Shown here: positions 43,519 through 51,724 of the stretch, in pieces
How the letters are laid out: each line of letters opens with the position of its first letter
Position numbering within the stretch: position 1 is the stretch's first letter
From: Blautia hominis
GTDB lineage: Bacteria; Bacillota; Clostridia; Lachnospirales; Lachnospiraceae
DNA length: 64,000 bases
Assembly (NCBI GenBank): GCA_002270465.1
Contig: NQOF01000009.1
Coordinates: 108,043 to 172,042, forward strand
Reading direction: 5' to 3'
The notes under the pieces: generated by a model
Told to the model about the DNA's origin: nothing
Databases searched by the model: none
Seen by the model: the letters and a program-made list of their open reading frames with translations, nothing else
Translations under genes and position numbers: made by a program

Positions 43519-44440
43519 CTGCTTCCCTCCGCTTTTGTGCAAATAAAGCCAGCTTGGCATAAAAATCCTCCAGTATCAACCGGGAATCTATTTTATTGTA
43601 AACTCTTATAGGACGGAATCTGCCCGTATGTATATAGTTCATGTCAGCCCCCACTGCAGGAGCCTGTTTCCACTCAAAAGAAAACCTGTCTTCATAAAGG
43701 ATCAGTCCAATTGCCGGTGAATCTCCCAGCACCCAGGATTCCCCTGTCCTAAACGCACTCTTCCTTGGCTGCTCTGTCATAGCATGTTCCATGAGCTGGT
43801 CACAGAGATATTCACCGATCTCCCCGCAGGTTCTTACCCGCAGTTCAAGCTCTGCCAAAGTTACCGGCATCATCTCGTAGACGTTCTTAGGCACCTGCCA
43901 CACTTCCATATCAGATCCAAACACTACATTTGCCGCATGAATGTCATTGCCCAGATTGAACTCTTCACCGCCGTGGGGATAAAGCCCTCCTCCGATCCAG
44001 ATAACAGTCAGCCTTTTAGCAATACGTGGTTCCATCAGATAAGCGCTGGCTATATCTGTCAGCGGCCCCAGAAAAACGGCAAACAAAGGCCTGTCATCCC
44101 CCTTCATAGCCTCCTCCACGATCAGCCTTGCTCCTTCACTTTCTATAAAAGTCCCCGCATCGGGCAGACCGCAGGGCGCACCGTGATACAGGGGCACCTG
44201 CCCGTCAAATCCCATCTTCCCTACCAAAGTTTCCAACTCTCTGTAGCTTTTCTCCATACTGTCCCTATCTCTGTCTGTACCATAATGGGCAGCCACTAAA
44301 CCTACATTTTCTATTTTGGGGCTGAGAAGCGCCTGTACCACGGCAAAGTCGTCATCCGCTTCATTTTTTGCATCTGTATCTGTGATCAACCGTACGATTT
44401 TCTCCTCGGGCACCTGAAAAACATAATCTGTATATCTCAT
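43499..44440 (-). CDS. Nucleoside hydrolase-like protein (IUNH family)
   Basis: The 313-residue protein has the calcium-binding N-terminal motif DTDAKNEADDDFAV (about residues 20-33) and the NLGNDIHAANVVF segment (about 162-174), together with FLGPLTDIA, of the inosine-uridine nucleoside hydrolase family. These enzymes cleave N-ribosyl bonds. The usual DTDPGxDD is here DTDAKNEADD, a variant seen in sugar-linked family members whose substrates may not be nucleosides. It is the first gene of the unit with AraC and the third UroD-like gene. Confidence 0.82.
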   Translation of the reverse strand: MRYTDYVFQVPEEKIVRLITDTDAKNEADDDFAVVQALLSPKIENVGLVAAHYGTDRDRDSMEKSYRELETLVGKMGFDGQVPLYHGAPCGLPDAGTFIESEGARLIVEEAMKGDDRPLFAVFLGPLTDIASAYLMEPRIAKRLTVIWIGGGLYPHGGEEFNLGNDIHAANVVFGSDMEVWQVPKNVYEMMPVTLAELELRVRTCGEIGEYLCDQLMEHAMTEQPRKSAFRTGESWVLGDSPAIGLILYEDRFSFEWKQAPAVGADMNYIHTGRFRPIRVYNKIDSRLILEDFYAKLALFAQKRREADGVCKR

Positions 44441-44844
44441 ATTTTATCCTCATCCTTTTTATACTTACAGCCGGTTACCTTATGTCTACTATTTTTTCAG
44501 ACAAATGTCAATCCTTTTGTTACTGCCATTCACAGCTAATGTTACTATTTACAGCCCTGCAAAAAGCGCAGTTCTGTAAACAGTAACACGCTTCGCGATG
44601 CACAGATATGGAGCAATCTGCCCCATATCTGTCCTGCAAACCTCCGGTATCTTGCTGTCTGCCTTTTGTTTTCCTTTTATTGTACCAAAGTATCTGTTCT
44701 TTCTCTTGTCAGTGATTTGGGTAAATTTGAACTATATTACAAATTTGTAACATTCGGCCCAAAAATGTAAGGTTAATCGATGGATAACTCCCCTTTCATT
44801 GTTTATAATCTGTAACTGAAATACATCAAATACGGAGGAATAAA
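44441..44844. other. Divergent intergenic region containing repeat copy B
   Basis: No gene is visible in this 404-base region between the nucleoside hydrolase and TraX-like genes. It contains a terminal-repeat fragment GTTACTG...ATTCACAGC (about 44520-44537), the truncated repeat copy B (44541-44628) and AT-rich sequence before the TraX-like gene that likely holds its promoter. Confidence 0.6.
44541..44628 (-). mobile_element. MITE-like repeat, truncated copy B
   Basis: Starting GTTACTATTTACAGCCCTG, this copy follows the left 88 bases of copy C with few changes (GCAAAAAGCGCAGTTCTG, ACACGCTTCGCGATGCAC) and then ends abruptly after CCCCATAT. The distal half, including the second terminal repeat, is missing. 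A second fragment of the terminal repeat lies directly before it. Confidence 0.7.
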
Positions 44845-45708
44845 ATGAATATAATTGCATCACCAGACAAAAAAAGCGTCACTGGATGGGGATTTACTTC
44901 CTATTCCCTGAAGGTTTTGGCTCTTTTGCTTATGACGCTTGACCATATTTACTATTATCTGGGCGGCGGGATCCTGCCTGTCCCCCATTTTTTCACTCTG
45001 CTTGGACGAATTTCCGCACCACTGTTTCTGTTTGCAATGGCAGAGGGATTTTCCCATACCCATGACCGGAAAGCTTATCTCAAACGGATGTATATCGCCT
45101 CTGTTCTCATGTCCGTGGGCAATGACCTGATCAACTCTTATCTGCCTCATCCCAATGGTGCCATGGTAATTAACGGCATGTTTGCCACTTTGTTTCTTGT
45201 AGGGCTTTATATCTGGGCTGTGGAACTTTTGATTGAAAGTGTAAAGGAAAAAAACCGAAAAAAAATAGGTGCTGCCCTGGCTATGTTCCTGATCCCTGTA
45301 TTTTCCAGCATTGCAGTCACCCTGTTTCTGGGAAATGCCGCCGGTGTTTCATTTATAGGAAGAATGGCTGTCCGCGTATTAAGCACTCTGATCCCCTCAC
45401 CAATCTTTGTGGAAGGCTCTGTGTTCTGGGTGGCCCTTGGAATCGGATTTTATTTTCTCAGGGATAAAAAAATTGGTCTTTCCGTCTTCTATGTACTTAT
45501 GTCCGGGTTCTTCTTTCTCTCTGCAGCAGGCGGGGGAATGACCTATGAAAATCTGTTCATTCTGAATGACCAGTGGTTTATGATCCTTTCCCTTCCCTTT
45601 ATCCTGCTATATAACGGACAGCGGGGAAGAAGGATGAAATACTTTTTCTACGTGTATTATCCCCTGCACGTATATGTGCTTGTGGTTCTGGCCAGAATCC
45701 TTGCATGA
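44845..45708 (+). CDS. TraX-family membrane protein
   Basis: The 287-residue protein has about eight to nine membrane spans and typical TraX features: SLKVLALLLMTLDHI near the N-terminus, APLFLFAMAEGFSHT and a terminal YYPLHVYVLVVL. TraX was first known as the enzyme that acetylates F-pilin, and the family is part of the acyltransferase-3-like group; chromosomal copies in Firmicutes are common and of unknown substrate. It is transcribed alone with a GGAGG site and ends at a strong terminator. Not evidence of conjugation by itself. Confidence 0.85.
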   Translation: MNIIASPDKKSVTGWGFTSYSLKVLALLLMTLDHIYYYLGGGILPVPHFFTLLGRISAPLFLFAMAEGFSHTHDRKAYLKRMYIASVLMSVGNDLINSYLPHPNGAMVINGMFATLFLVGLYIWAVELLIESVKEKNRKKIGAALAMFLIPVFSSIAVTLFLGNAAGVSFIGRMAVRVLSTLIPSPIFVEGSVFWVALGIGFYFLRDKKIGLSVFYVLMSGFFFLSAAGGGMTYENLFILNDQWFMILSLPFILLYNGQRGRRMKYFFYVYYPLHVYVLVVLARILA

Positions 45709-45713
45709 TCAAA

Positions 45714-45770
45714 AGGCCGTATCAAAAGGACAGCAAATCGTCACTGTTCCTTTTGATACGGCCTCTTTTT
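45714..45770 (+). terminator. Strong intrinsic terminator after the TraX-like gene
   Basis: AGGCCGTATCAAAAGGACAG (45714-45733) pairs over about 19 bases with the complementary arm ending at 45764, followed by CTTTTTCT. The minus-strand M23 peptidase gene also ends nearby. Confidence 0.88.
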
Positions 45771-45818
45771 CTAAAAATGTAAAAACTTTTTATTTCTTTT
45801 TGGACTGAAAAATACATC

Positions 45819-47168
45819 TTACTTGTTTGCGGGATCAATGTCCGATGTCTGTTTTCCCTGGTCTGACTCCAAATACGCCGAAGCCTCAGGGTCCTTTATC
45901 TGATATACTCTTGACCATTCTTTTGTGGCATCATCTCTCACCACCTCTGACTGGTTCTTATACAAAAACTTCACCAGTTCATAGACATCCACCCAGATTT
46001 CATGGTTTCCCTCTCTCTGGGATTCGTCAAAGATAAGCTGCAGTCCAAAATGCAGATGGGTGGTGTCAATGTTGTTCACATTTTCTTTGGCGCTGTATCC
46101 GGTACGGCCCATATAACCGATCACATCCCCGGCCTGCACAATGCTGCCCACTTCCAGGGATTTGCAGTAGGGAAAATTCTGCCGCAGGTGAGCATAATAA
46201 TAATACCGTCTGCCGTCAAAGCTGCTGATACCCAACCGCCAGCCCCCATACTGGTTCCATCCCATGGCAGAAACGTAGCCGGATTCCACCGCAACAATGG
46301 GAGTACCTGTCTGCCCCATCATGTCGTGTCCCAGATGTTCCCGCCTGTAGCCATAACTTCTGGCCACACCGAAATCGTCATAGTCGTTATAGGGAAAACT
46401 TTTTGCTATAGGGCTGTAGCCTTTCAGACCGTACTTTTTTGTCCAGCTTACTTCCCCCTGGCTCTCCTGGCTCTCCTGACCCTGGGCGCCCTGTCCCTGG
46501 TCTTCTGCCTCTATCTGGTATTCTCCCACCAGCCCATCCAGAACTGCACCGTAGGCTTCCCGGTAGTAATCAAAAGATTTGATCTCAGCGGACAGTTTTT
46601 CCACTGTAGTCTCCCCTTTTTGAAGCCTTTCGGCAATCTCATCCATGTCTTTTGCCTTATACTGCTTGAAATCACCGCCGTATCTGGCTCCCAGATAAGC
46701 CAGCAGGTCCACCCAGTTAAGATGGCCTTCCTGCCCATATGTATCCACATCGTAGGCACAGGCCTGCCGCATGGCCTCACTTGTCACATGGAAGTCCACC
46801 CACTTTATGTAGTCCTTCCCCGTACTGTCGGTGCCGGAATTCCCTCCACTGTCCGTGCCGGAATCCTCTGCACTGTCGGTGCCGGAATTCCCTCCGCTGC
46901 CCGTGCCTGAATCCTCTCCACTGTCCGCGCCTGAATTCCCTCCACTGACCGTGCCTGAATCCTCTCCACTGTCCGTGCCAGAATTCCCTCCGCTGCCCGT
47001 GCCGGAATCCTCTGCACTTTCTGACGAAGAGTTATTCTCTGCCTGCTCTGCGCCATGTCCGGCGGCAAAGGCACCTTGTGAAACATCTTTCCAGCAAAGC
47101 GCGGCTGTCAGGGTCAGCACAATGACCTCTGCCATAAAACCATATTTTTTCCATCTCTGTCTGTTCAT
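45819..47168 (-). CDS. M23-type peptidoglycan endopeptidase with Ser/Gly/Asp repeat linker
   Basis: The 449-residue protein has an N-terminal signal/anchor segment (residues 11-27), a low-complexity linker, a middle domain and a C-terminal LytM/M23 peptidase domain. The zinc motif is RREHLGHDMMG (about 282-292, His and Asp) and TTHLHFGLQ (about 367-375, second His). It would cleave peptidoglycan cross-links outside the membrane. The linker consists of four 16-residue units (EDSGTGSGGNSGTDSG type). The Shine-Dalgarno before the ATG is weak. Neighbours give no clue to a more specific role. Confidence 0.85.
   Translation of the reverse strand: MNRQRWKKYGFMAEVIVLTLTAALCWKDVSQGAFAAGHGAEQAENNSSSESAEDSGTGSGGNSGTDSGEDSGTVSGGNSGADSGEDSGTGSGGNSGTDSAEDSGTDSGGNSGTDSTGKDYIKWVDFHVTSEAMRQACAYDVDTYGQEGHLNWVDLLAYLGARYGGDFKQYKAKDMDEIAERLQKGETTVEKLSAEIKSFDYYREAYGAVLDGLVGEYQIEAEDQGQGAQGQESQESQGEVSWTKKYGLKGYSPIAKSFPYNDYDDFGVARSYGYRREHLGHDMMGQTGTPIVAVESGYVSAMGWNQYGGWRLGISSFDGRRYYYYAHLRQNFPYCKSLEVGSIVQAGDVIGYMGRTGYSAKENVNNIDTTHLHFGLQLIFDESQREGNHEIWVDVYELVKFLYKNQSEVVRDDATKEWSRVYQIKDPEASAYLESDQGKQTSDIDPANK
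46821..47012 (-). repeat. 48-bp tandem repeat x4 inside the M23 peptidase gene
   Basis: Four in-frame 48-bp units encode 16 residues each, residues 53-68, 69-84, 85-100 and 101-116, of the pattern EDSGT(G/V/D)SGGNSG(T/A)DS(G/A/T). Units differ at two or three positions. The repeat keeps frame, so copy number could change linker length without inactivating the enzyme. Confidence 0.9.
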
Positions 47169-47288
47169 GTCCGGCCCCCGGTCACATTCTGTATCAGTTT
47201 ATGTAACGAATCAAAATCTTAGAACCGGGCTGTGGACCCATATGGCCCTTGTCTGCACACCACTATCCGGGGAAGAGTTTTGGTGATC

Positions 47289-47603
47289 TCAGGCTTTTTC
47301 TCTTGCCTTATCCAGTTTTACATTTCTAAAGTAAAGCGCCATATCAATGGAAATCTCCACAATATTCAGTATGTAGAAGAACCATCCCAAATAGAACAGC
47401 CAGTCAAGTGAGGTACCTGCTGCCCCTGCTTCCATCCACAGGATCACTTTACGGGCAATACCGAATACATAACCGATCCAGATAAAAAATTCAAAGAACA
47501 GGCTCTTTCCTTTTGCGGTTCTGGAAATCCAGGATTTACGGATTGAGATCGGCCATGATAAGCCGAAGCAGAGTATCATAAGTGCTTCTAATAGGTTTGT
47601 CAT
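47289..47603 (-). CDS. Small PQ-loop-like membrane protein
   Basis: A 104-residue protein with three predicted membrane spans (about residues 5-20, 36-52 and 68-90) and an SWPISIRKSW turn that resembles the PQ-loop/SemiSWEET family. Bacterial SemiSWEETs of about this size dimerise to move small sugars, but similarity here is weak. The ATG follows a GGGAATGGAG stretch. It is isolated between the M23 peptidase gene and the fumarase operon. Confidence 0.6.
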   Translation of the reverse strand: MTNLLEALMILCFGLSWPISIRKSWISRTAKGKSLFFEFFIWIGYVFGIARKVILWMEAGAAGTSLDWLFYLGWFFYILNIVEISIDMALYFRNVKLDKAREKA

Positions 47604-47640
47604 TATATTTTCTCCATTCCCTCTTTTAATGTGTTATCAA

Positions 47641-47670
47641 AGACCGCTCCTGTCATTTCAGAAGCGGTCT
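47641..47670 (-). terminator. Terminator of the hdr-flx-frd-fumarase operon
   Basis: AGACCGCT (47641-47648) pairs with AGCGGTCT (47663-47670), extended by CC/GA positions. On the minus strand it follows the fumarase beta gene by about 30 bases and ends in CTTTGATAACA. The T-run is modest. Confidence 0.65.
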
Positions 47671-47698
47671 GTCTCTATAGGCTCGTCTTTGCTGTCTG

Positions 47699-48259
47699 TT
47701 ATTCTCTATGTTGTGCCAGATATGCGGCTCTTCCCTCTTCGTACAGGTTCTTTCCCTCGCTGTCAATGATAACGAACAGAGGCATATCCTCCACATATAA
47801 TTTTCTCAGCGCTTCCGCACCCAGGTCTTCATACGCAATAAGTTCTGCCTTCTTGATACATTTTGCAAGCAAGGCGCCTGCTCCGCCGATGGCTCCGAAA
47901 TAAACACCGCTGTATTTTTTCATAGCCTCTATCACTTCCGGAAGACGGGCACCTTTTCCAATCATGCCTCTGGCCCCCACAGACATCATGGTGGGTGCAT
48001 AGGCATCCATACGTCCGCTGGTAGTCGGGCCTGCGGAGCCGATTACCTGACCGGGTTTTGCAGGTGTAGGACCTACATAATATATCGTGGCATCTGCCGG
48101 GTCAAAAGGAAGTTCCTCGCCTCTTGCCAGGGCTTCGCACATACGCTTGTGACCTGCGTCACGTGAGGTATAGATCGTTCCGGTCACATATACGGTATCT
48201 CCTGCATGGAGCGTTTTTGCCAGTTCCTCGGTGAGGGGCAGTGTAATATGTTTTTCCAT
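47699..48259 (-). CDS. Fe-S fumarate hydratase, beta subunit
   Basis: The 186-residue protein matches the C-terminal domain of class I fumarase/L-tartrate dehydratase: GDTVYVTGTIYTSRDAGHKRM (about residues 20-39, in part), GPTTSGRMDAY and GGAGALLAKCIK. With the alpha subunit it interconverts malate and fumarate. The ATG follows CGGAGGTGA and lies 0 bases after the alpha gene's stop, so they are translationally linked. The tartrate dehydratase alternative cannot be ruled out by sequence, but the fumarate-reductase-like genes upstream favour fumarase. Confidence 0.88.
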   Translation of the reverse strand: MEKHITLPLTEELAKTLHAGDTVYVTGTIYTSRDAGHKRMCEALARGEELPFDPADATIYYVGPTPAKPGQVIGSAGPTTSGRMDAYAPTMMSVGARGMIGKGARLPEVIEAMKKYSGVYFGAIGGAGALLAKCIKKAELIAYEDLGAEALRKLYVEDMPLFVIIDSEGKNLYEEGRAAYLAQHRE

Positions 48260-49102
48260 TTAAATCACCTCCGTTTTGTGGCGGGTCACGTGGCAGTTGA
48301 TATTGATGGCACATGGCATACCTGCAATATGTGTAGGCATGGTTTCAATGTTCAGGCCAATGGCTGTGGTCTTGCCGCCGAATCCTTGGGGACCGATGCC
48401 AAGCTTGTTGATCTTGTCCAGCATTTCCACTTCCAGCTCTGCATAGTATGGGTCTTCATTGGAAGAATCAATGGGGCGCATCAGTGCTTTCTTTGCGAGA
48501 AGAGCTGCCTTATCAAAAGTACCTCCAATGCCCACGCCCACTACCATAGGCGGACATGGGTTCGGGCCTGCGGTCTCGACGGTCTCCAGGATAAAGTCTT
48601 TGATCCCCTGAAGTCCTGCGGAAGGCTTGAACATGCGGATCGCACTCATATTTTCACTTCCGAACCCTTTTGGTCCCACTGTGATTTTGATCTGCTCTCC
48701 GGGAACGATTTCTGTATAGATCATAGCCGGCGTATTGTCTCCGGTATTGCCTCTGCGTACGGGGTCCTTGACTACGGATTTTCTCAGATATCCCTTGTCA
48801 TATCCGCGGCGCACGCCTTCATTTACAGCATCGCTTAAATTGCCGCCTGAAATATGTACATCCTGTCCGATTTCCAAGAATACACAGGCCATACCGGTAT
48901 CCTGGCAGATTGGAACATTCTGTTCGTCAGCAATTTCAAAGTTCTCAATAATATTGTCCAGCACACCCTGTGCGATTTCCCAGTCTTCACAGGCCCTGCA
49001 GTCTTTAATTGCACATTTTACGTCCTCAGGCAGATGTTCATTGGCCTGAATGCAAAGATTCTCAATGACATCTGTTATCTGGCTTGCCATAATTTCGCGC
49101 AT
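48260..49102 (-). CDS. Fe-S fumarate hydratase, alpha subunit
   Basis: The 280-residue protein carries the class I fumarase N-terminal domain with the catalytic [4Fe-4S] cluster: Cys in [12 protein letters not shown] (about 62-73), a second in [11 protein letters not shown] and [17 protein letters not shown]. This oxygen-sensitive enzyme hydrates fumarate or dehydrates malate. In this operon it should supply fumarate from malate to the reductase encoded next to it. It lies 26 bases after the flavoprotein gene. RBS AGGAGAG is rather far (11 bases) from the ATG; an ATG 12 bases downstream is the alternative. Confidence 0.88.
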   Translation of the reverse strand: MREIMASQITDVIENLCIQANEHLPEDVKCAIKDCRACEDWEIAQGVLDNIIENFEIADEQNVPICQDTGMACVFLEIGQDVHISGGNLSDAVNEGVRRGYDKGYLRKSVVKDPVRRGNTGDNTPAMIYTEIVPGEQIKITVGPKGFGSENMSAIRMFKPSAGLQGIKDFILETVETAGPNPCPPMVVGVGIGGTFDKAALLAKKALMRPIDSSNEDPYYAELEVEMLDKINKLGIGPQGFGGKTTAIGLNIETMPTHIAGMPCAININCHVTRHKTEVI

Positions 49103-49128
49103 ATACGTTCACTCTCCTGTCTTACTTG

Positions 49129-50730
49129 TTATCTTTCATGACGGGCATACTTGGGAAGCAGTAATGGAGATACATCATCGGAAGCAATGCCTGCGTTTTT
49201 CAGTTCCTCTGCATATTGTTCAATATGTTCCAGTGTCATGGATCCCAGTTCTGTCTCTTTTGCTTTCGCTGCTGCAGCCTTGCCTGCATTGCGGCCGAAT
49301 ACAATGATATCCAGAAGAGAGTTGCCCATAAGACGGTTTCTTCCGTGGATCCCACCCACTGCCTCGCCTGCTACCAGCAGATTATCAATAGCTTTTGTGT
49401 AGCCGTCCCCGCCGATTTCCAGACCACCGTTCTGATAATGGAGTGTAGGATATACAAGAATCGGCTGTTTTCTCATATCAATGTCATAGTTCATGTACAT
49501 ACGAAGCATGGCAGGGATACGTTTTTCAATAGTTCCCTCTCCGCCGATCCTTTCGATCATGGGAGTATCCAGCCATACACCGCTGCCCAGAGGCGTGGCC
49601 ACACCTTTTCCCCTGTCGCTGCACTCGCGGATAATGGAAGCTGCTGCCACGTCGCGTGTCTCCAGAGGATGCATGAAAGCTTCACCGTCAATGTTTACCA
49701 GCATAGCTCCCAGAGAACGAACCTTCTCTGTGACCAGGGCACCGAAAATCTGTGCCGGGTAAGCAACACCTGTTGGGTGATACTGAATGGTATCCTGGTA
49801 TAAGAGCGGGGCGCCTGCGCGGTATCCCAGAACCAGTCCGTCTGCGGTTGCCCCGTAGTGGTTGGAAGTTGGGAAGTCCTGGTAATGAAGACGTCCTGCA
49901 CCGCCTGTGGCAATGATGACTGTCTTTGCTTTTGCCACCAGGTAGTCATCTGTCTCCATATTCTGCAGAACAGCACCTGCAACCTGTCCCTTGTCATCCT
50001 TGATCAATTCCACTGCGGAAGTAAACTCCACAACAGGGATCTGACGGTTTATAACCTCATCCCGCAGAGTACGCATGATCTCCGCACCGGAGTAGTCCTT
50101 GCAGGCATGCATTCTCTTTCTGGAAGTACCGCCTCCGTGGGTGGTAACCATATTTCCCTCTGCGTCCTTGTCAAACATAACGCCCAGCTTGTTCAGCCAC
50201 TGGATCGCGTCAGGCGCCTCCATGACCAGTCTTTTCAGCAGTTCCGGCCTGGCTGCAAAGTGTCCGCCTCCGAAAGCGTCCAGATAGTGCTGGACCGGAG
50301 AGTCATTTTCTTTATCTGCTGCCTGGATACCGCCCTCGGCCATCATGGTGTTTGCATCCCCAATACGCAGTTTTGTGACGATCATAACATTGGCGCCTGC
50401 TTCATGAGCTTCAATGGCTGCAGAAGAGCCTGCTCCGCCGCCGCCGATCACCAGCACGTCCACGTCATAATCCACTTTGTTCAGATCTATATCCACATTT
50501 AACAGACGGCTGTTGGAGTGGAGTAAATGTCCCAGCTCTGTGGGCGCTTTCTGGCCCTTGTTCGGGCCAATCTTAATCTCAGTAAACCCGTCTTTTTTAT
50601 AGTCCGGATGATAAGCCTTCAAGAGGGCATCCTTTTCATCAGCAGTCATACGTCTGGGTTCCATGCCCATACGCTCGTCTCTGGTGGCTTCCACCTTTTT
50701 AATGGACTCAAGCATTTCTGGTGTAAACAT
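49129..50730 (-). CDS. Soluble fumarate reductase/succinate dehydrogenase-type flavoprotein
   Basis: The 533-residue protein has a dinucleotide fold VLVIGGGGAGSSAA (about 92-105), MAEGGIQAA, active-site ETRDVAAASI, fumarate-binding His in TLHYQNGGLEI (about 428) and GEAVGGIHGRNRLMGNSLL with the substrate Arg. These are the FrdA/SdhA catalytic elements. Two oddities: an extra N-terminal stretch of about 85 residues before the FAD fold, and no C-terminal helical domain. There is no signal peptide and no membrane anchor in the operon, so it acts in the cytosol. It follows the Fe-S subunit gene (11 bases) inside an Hdr/Flx operon. Confidence 0.85.
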   Translation of the reverse strand: MFTPEMLESIKKVEATRDERMGMEPRRMTADEKDALLKAYHPDYKKDGFTEIKIGPNKGQKAPTELGHLLHSNSRLLNVDIDLNKVDYDVDVLVIGGGGAGSSAAIEAHEAGANVMIVTKLRIGDANTMMAEGGIQAADKENDSPVQHYLDAFGGGHFAARPELLKRLVMEAPDAIQWLNKLGVMFDKDAEGNMVTTHGGGTSRKRMHACKDYSGAEIMRTLRDEVINRQIPVVEFTSAVELIKDDKGQVAGAVLQNMETDDYLVAKAKTVIIATGGAGRLHYQDFPTSNHYGATADGLVLGYRAGAPLLYQDTIQYHPTGVAYPAQIFGALVTEKVRSLGAMLVNIDGEAFMHPLETRDVAAASIIRECSDRGKGVATPLGSGVWLDTPMIERIGGEGTIEKRIPAMLRMYMNYDIDMRKQPILVYPTLHYQNGGLEIGGDGYTKAIDNLLVAGEAVGGIHGRNRLMGNSLLDIIVFGRNAGKAAAAKAKETELGSMTLEHIEQYAEELKNAGIASDDVSPLLLPKYARHER

Positions 50731-50741
50731 GGCTATCCTCC

Positions 50742-51416
50742 TTATTTCTCAATCTCTCTGGTATTGTAAAGTTCCTGCATTTCCGTAATGGGTTTTTCCA
50801 TGATCTGCTCGATCAGTTCATCGTAAGCGCCCTTATGGATCTCCTCCACACGGTTTTCCAGGTGTTTTGTCTCAGGTGCAATATATTTTCCTGTGAGGCG
50901 TCTTGCAAGAAGACCAACCATAGGATGAGAAATACCGGCCGGACATCTTACGGAACAGCAGCCGCAGCTTACACAGTCAAAGGATTCCTCTGCACATTTC
51001 TCAAATTCACCTCTCTGTGCGTAAGCGATGTACTGCATAACGTTCAGATCCTGTGTACAGGCTTTTGTACAGGCATTACATCCGATACAGCTATAGATTT
51101 CCGGATACAGCTCCATCATGATCTGCTGGGTGGGTTTGATCTCCTCTATATCATACGTTCTCTTGTCTGTAGGGAAGAAAGGAATACTTGCCACATACAT
51201 GCCCTCCTCCACCTGTGTCTGACAGGCAAGACATGTCTTCAGCTCGTTCTTTCCTTTGATCCTGTATATCGTAGCACATGCTCCGCAGAAACCATGACGG
51301 CAGCCGCACCCTCTTTTCAGGGTATATCCGGCATATTCCATGGCTGTCATGATCGTCAGATCCGCAGGCACACTGTATTTCTTACCGAAGAAAAATACAT
51401 TAACCATTTTTTCCAT
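50742..51416 (-). CDS. Iron-sulfur subunit, fumarate reductase (FrdB/TfrB)-like
   Basis: The protein (about 224 residues) has an N-terminal 2Fe-2S ferredoxin motif, CGCRHGFCGAC plus CLACQ, followed by two cysteine clusters, CIGCNACTKAC and CVSCGCCSVRC. This is the layout of SdhB/FrdB and of the iron-sulfur part of thiol:fumarate reductase. It would pass electrons to the flavoprotein encoded next. The start is uncertain: 51416 (MEKMVN) is chosen, with an AAAGGA site 13 bases away; 51407 and 51446 also fit. A 134-bp tandem repeat inserted just upstream may have replaced the native leader. Confidence 0.8.
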   Translation of the reverse strand: MEKMVNVFFFGKKYSVPADLTIMTAMEYAGYTLKRGCGCRHGFCGACATIYRIKGKNELKTCLACQTQVEEGMYVASIPFFPTDKRTYDIEEIKPTQQIMMELYPEIYSCIGCNACTKACTQDLNVMQYIAYAQRGEFEKCAEESFDCVSCGCCSVRCPAGISHPMVGLLARRLTGKYIAPETKHLENRVEEIHKGAYDELIEQIMEKPITEMQELYNTREIEK

Positions 51417-51453
51417 AATAGGTATCAATCCTTTCATCAACTTCATCTTTGCC

Positions 51454-51715
51454 CCGCAGTGCCACCTCGATTCCGCTTCGCTTCATCTCGGTTGAGGGCA
51501 TTCGCCCTATGCCGCAACGTACAATCTGTCCGCTTATGTGCAAGCACAACGCTGCCAGCTTGGACGTTATGGCGCACTGCCTCTACTCCGCAGTGCCACC
51601 TCGATTCCGCTTCGCTTCATCTCGGTTGAGGGCTTTCGCCCTATGCCGCAACGTACAATCTGTCCGCTTATGTGCGAGCACAACGCTGCCAGCTTGGACG
51701 TTCCGGCGCACTGCT
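51454..51715. repeat. Tandem direct repeat, two 134-bp units
   Basis: Unit 1 begins CCGCAGTGCCACCTCGATTC at 51454 and the same sequence restarts at 51588. The second unit, nearly identical with a few substitutions (for example ATTCGCC/TTTCGCC, GTGCAAGC/GTGCGAGC), runs to about 51715. Each unit holds small hairpins such as AGGGC...GCCCT. It fills the only large gap of an otherwise tight operon, between flxA and the frdB-like gene. No start, promoter or protein of its own is convincing. Confidence 0.88.
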
Positions 51716-51724
51716 CATTGCCTG

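Noticed and set aside
44845-45708. Conjugative element inferred from the TraX-like gene
   Set aside because: No other transfer gene, relaxase or integrase is near; chromosomal TraX homologues are common in Firmicutes.
46821-47012. CRISPR-like regularly spaced repeat
   Set aside because: The units are contiguous 48-bp in-frame coding repeats with no spacers and no cas genes.
51454-51715. Short plus-strand frames across the 134-bp tandem repeat
   Set aside because: They repeat the same translation twice with no RBS and are antisense to the operon; best seen as non-coding repeat.
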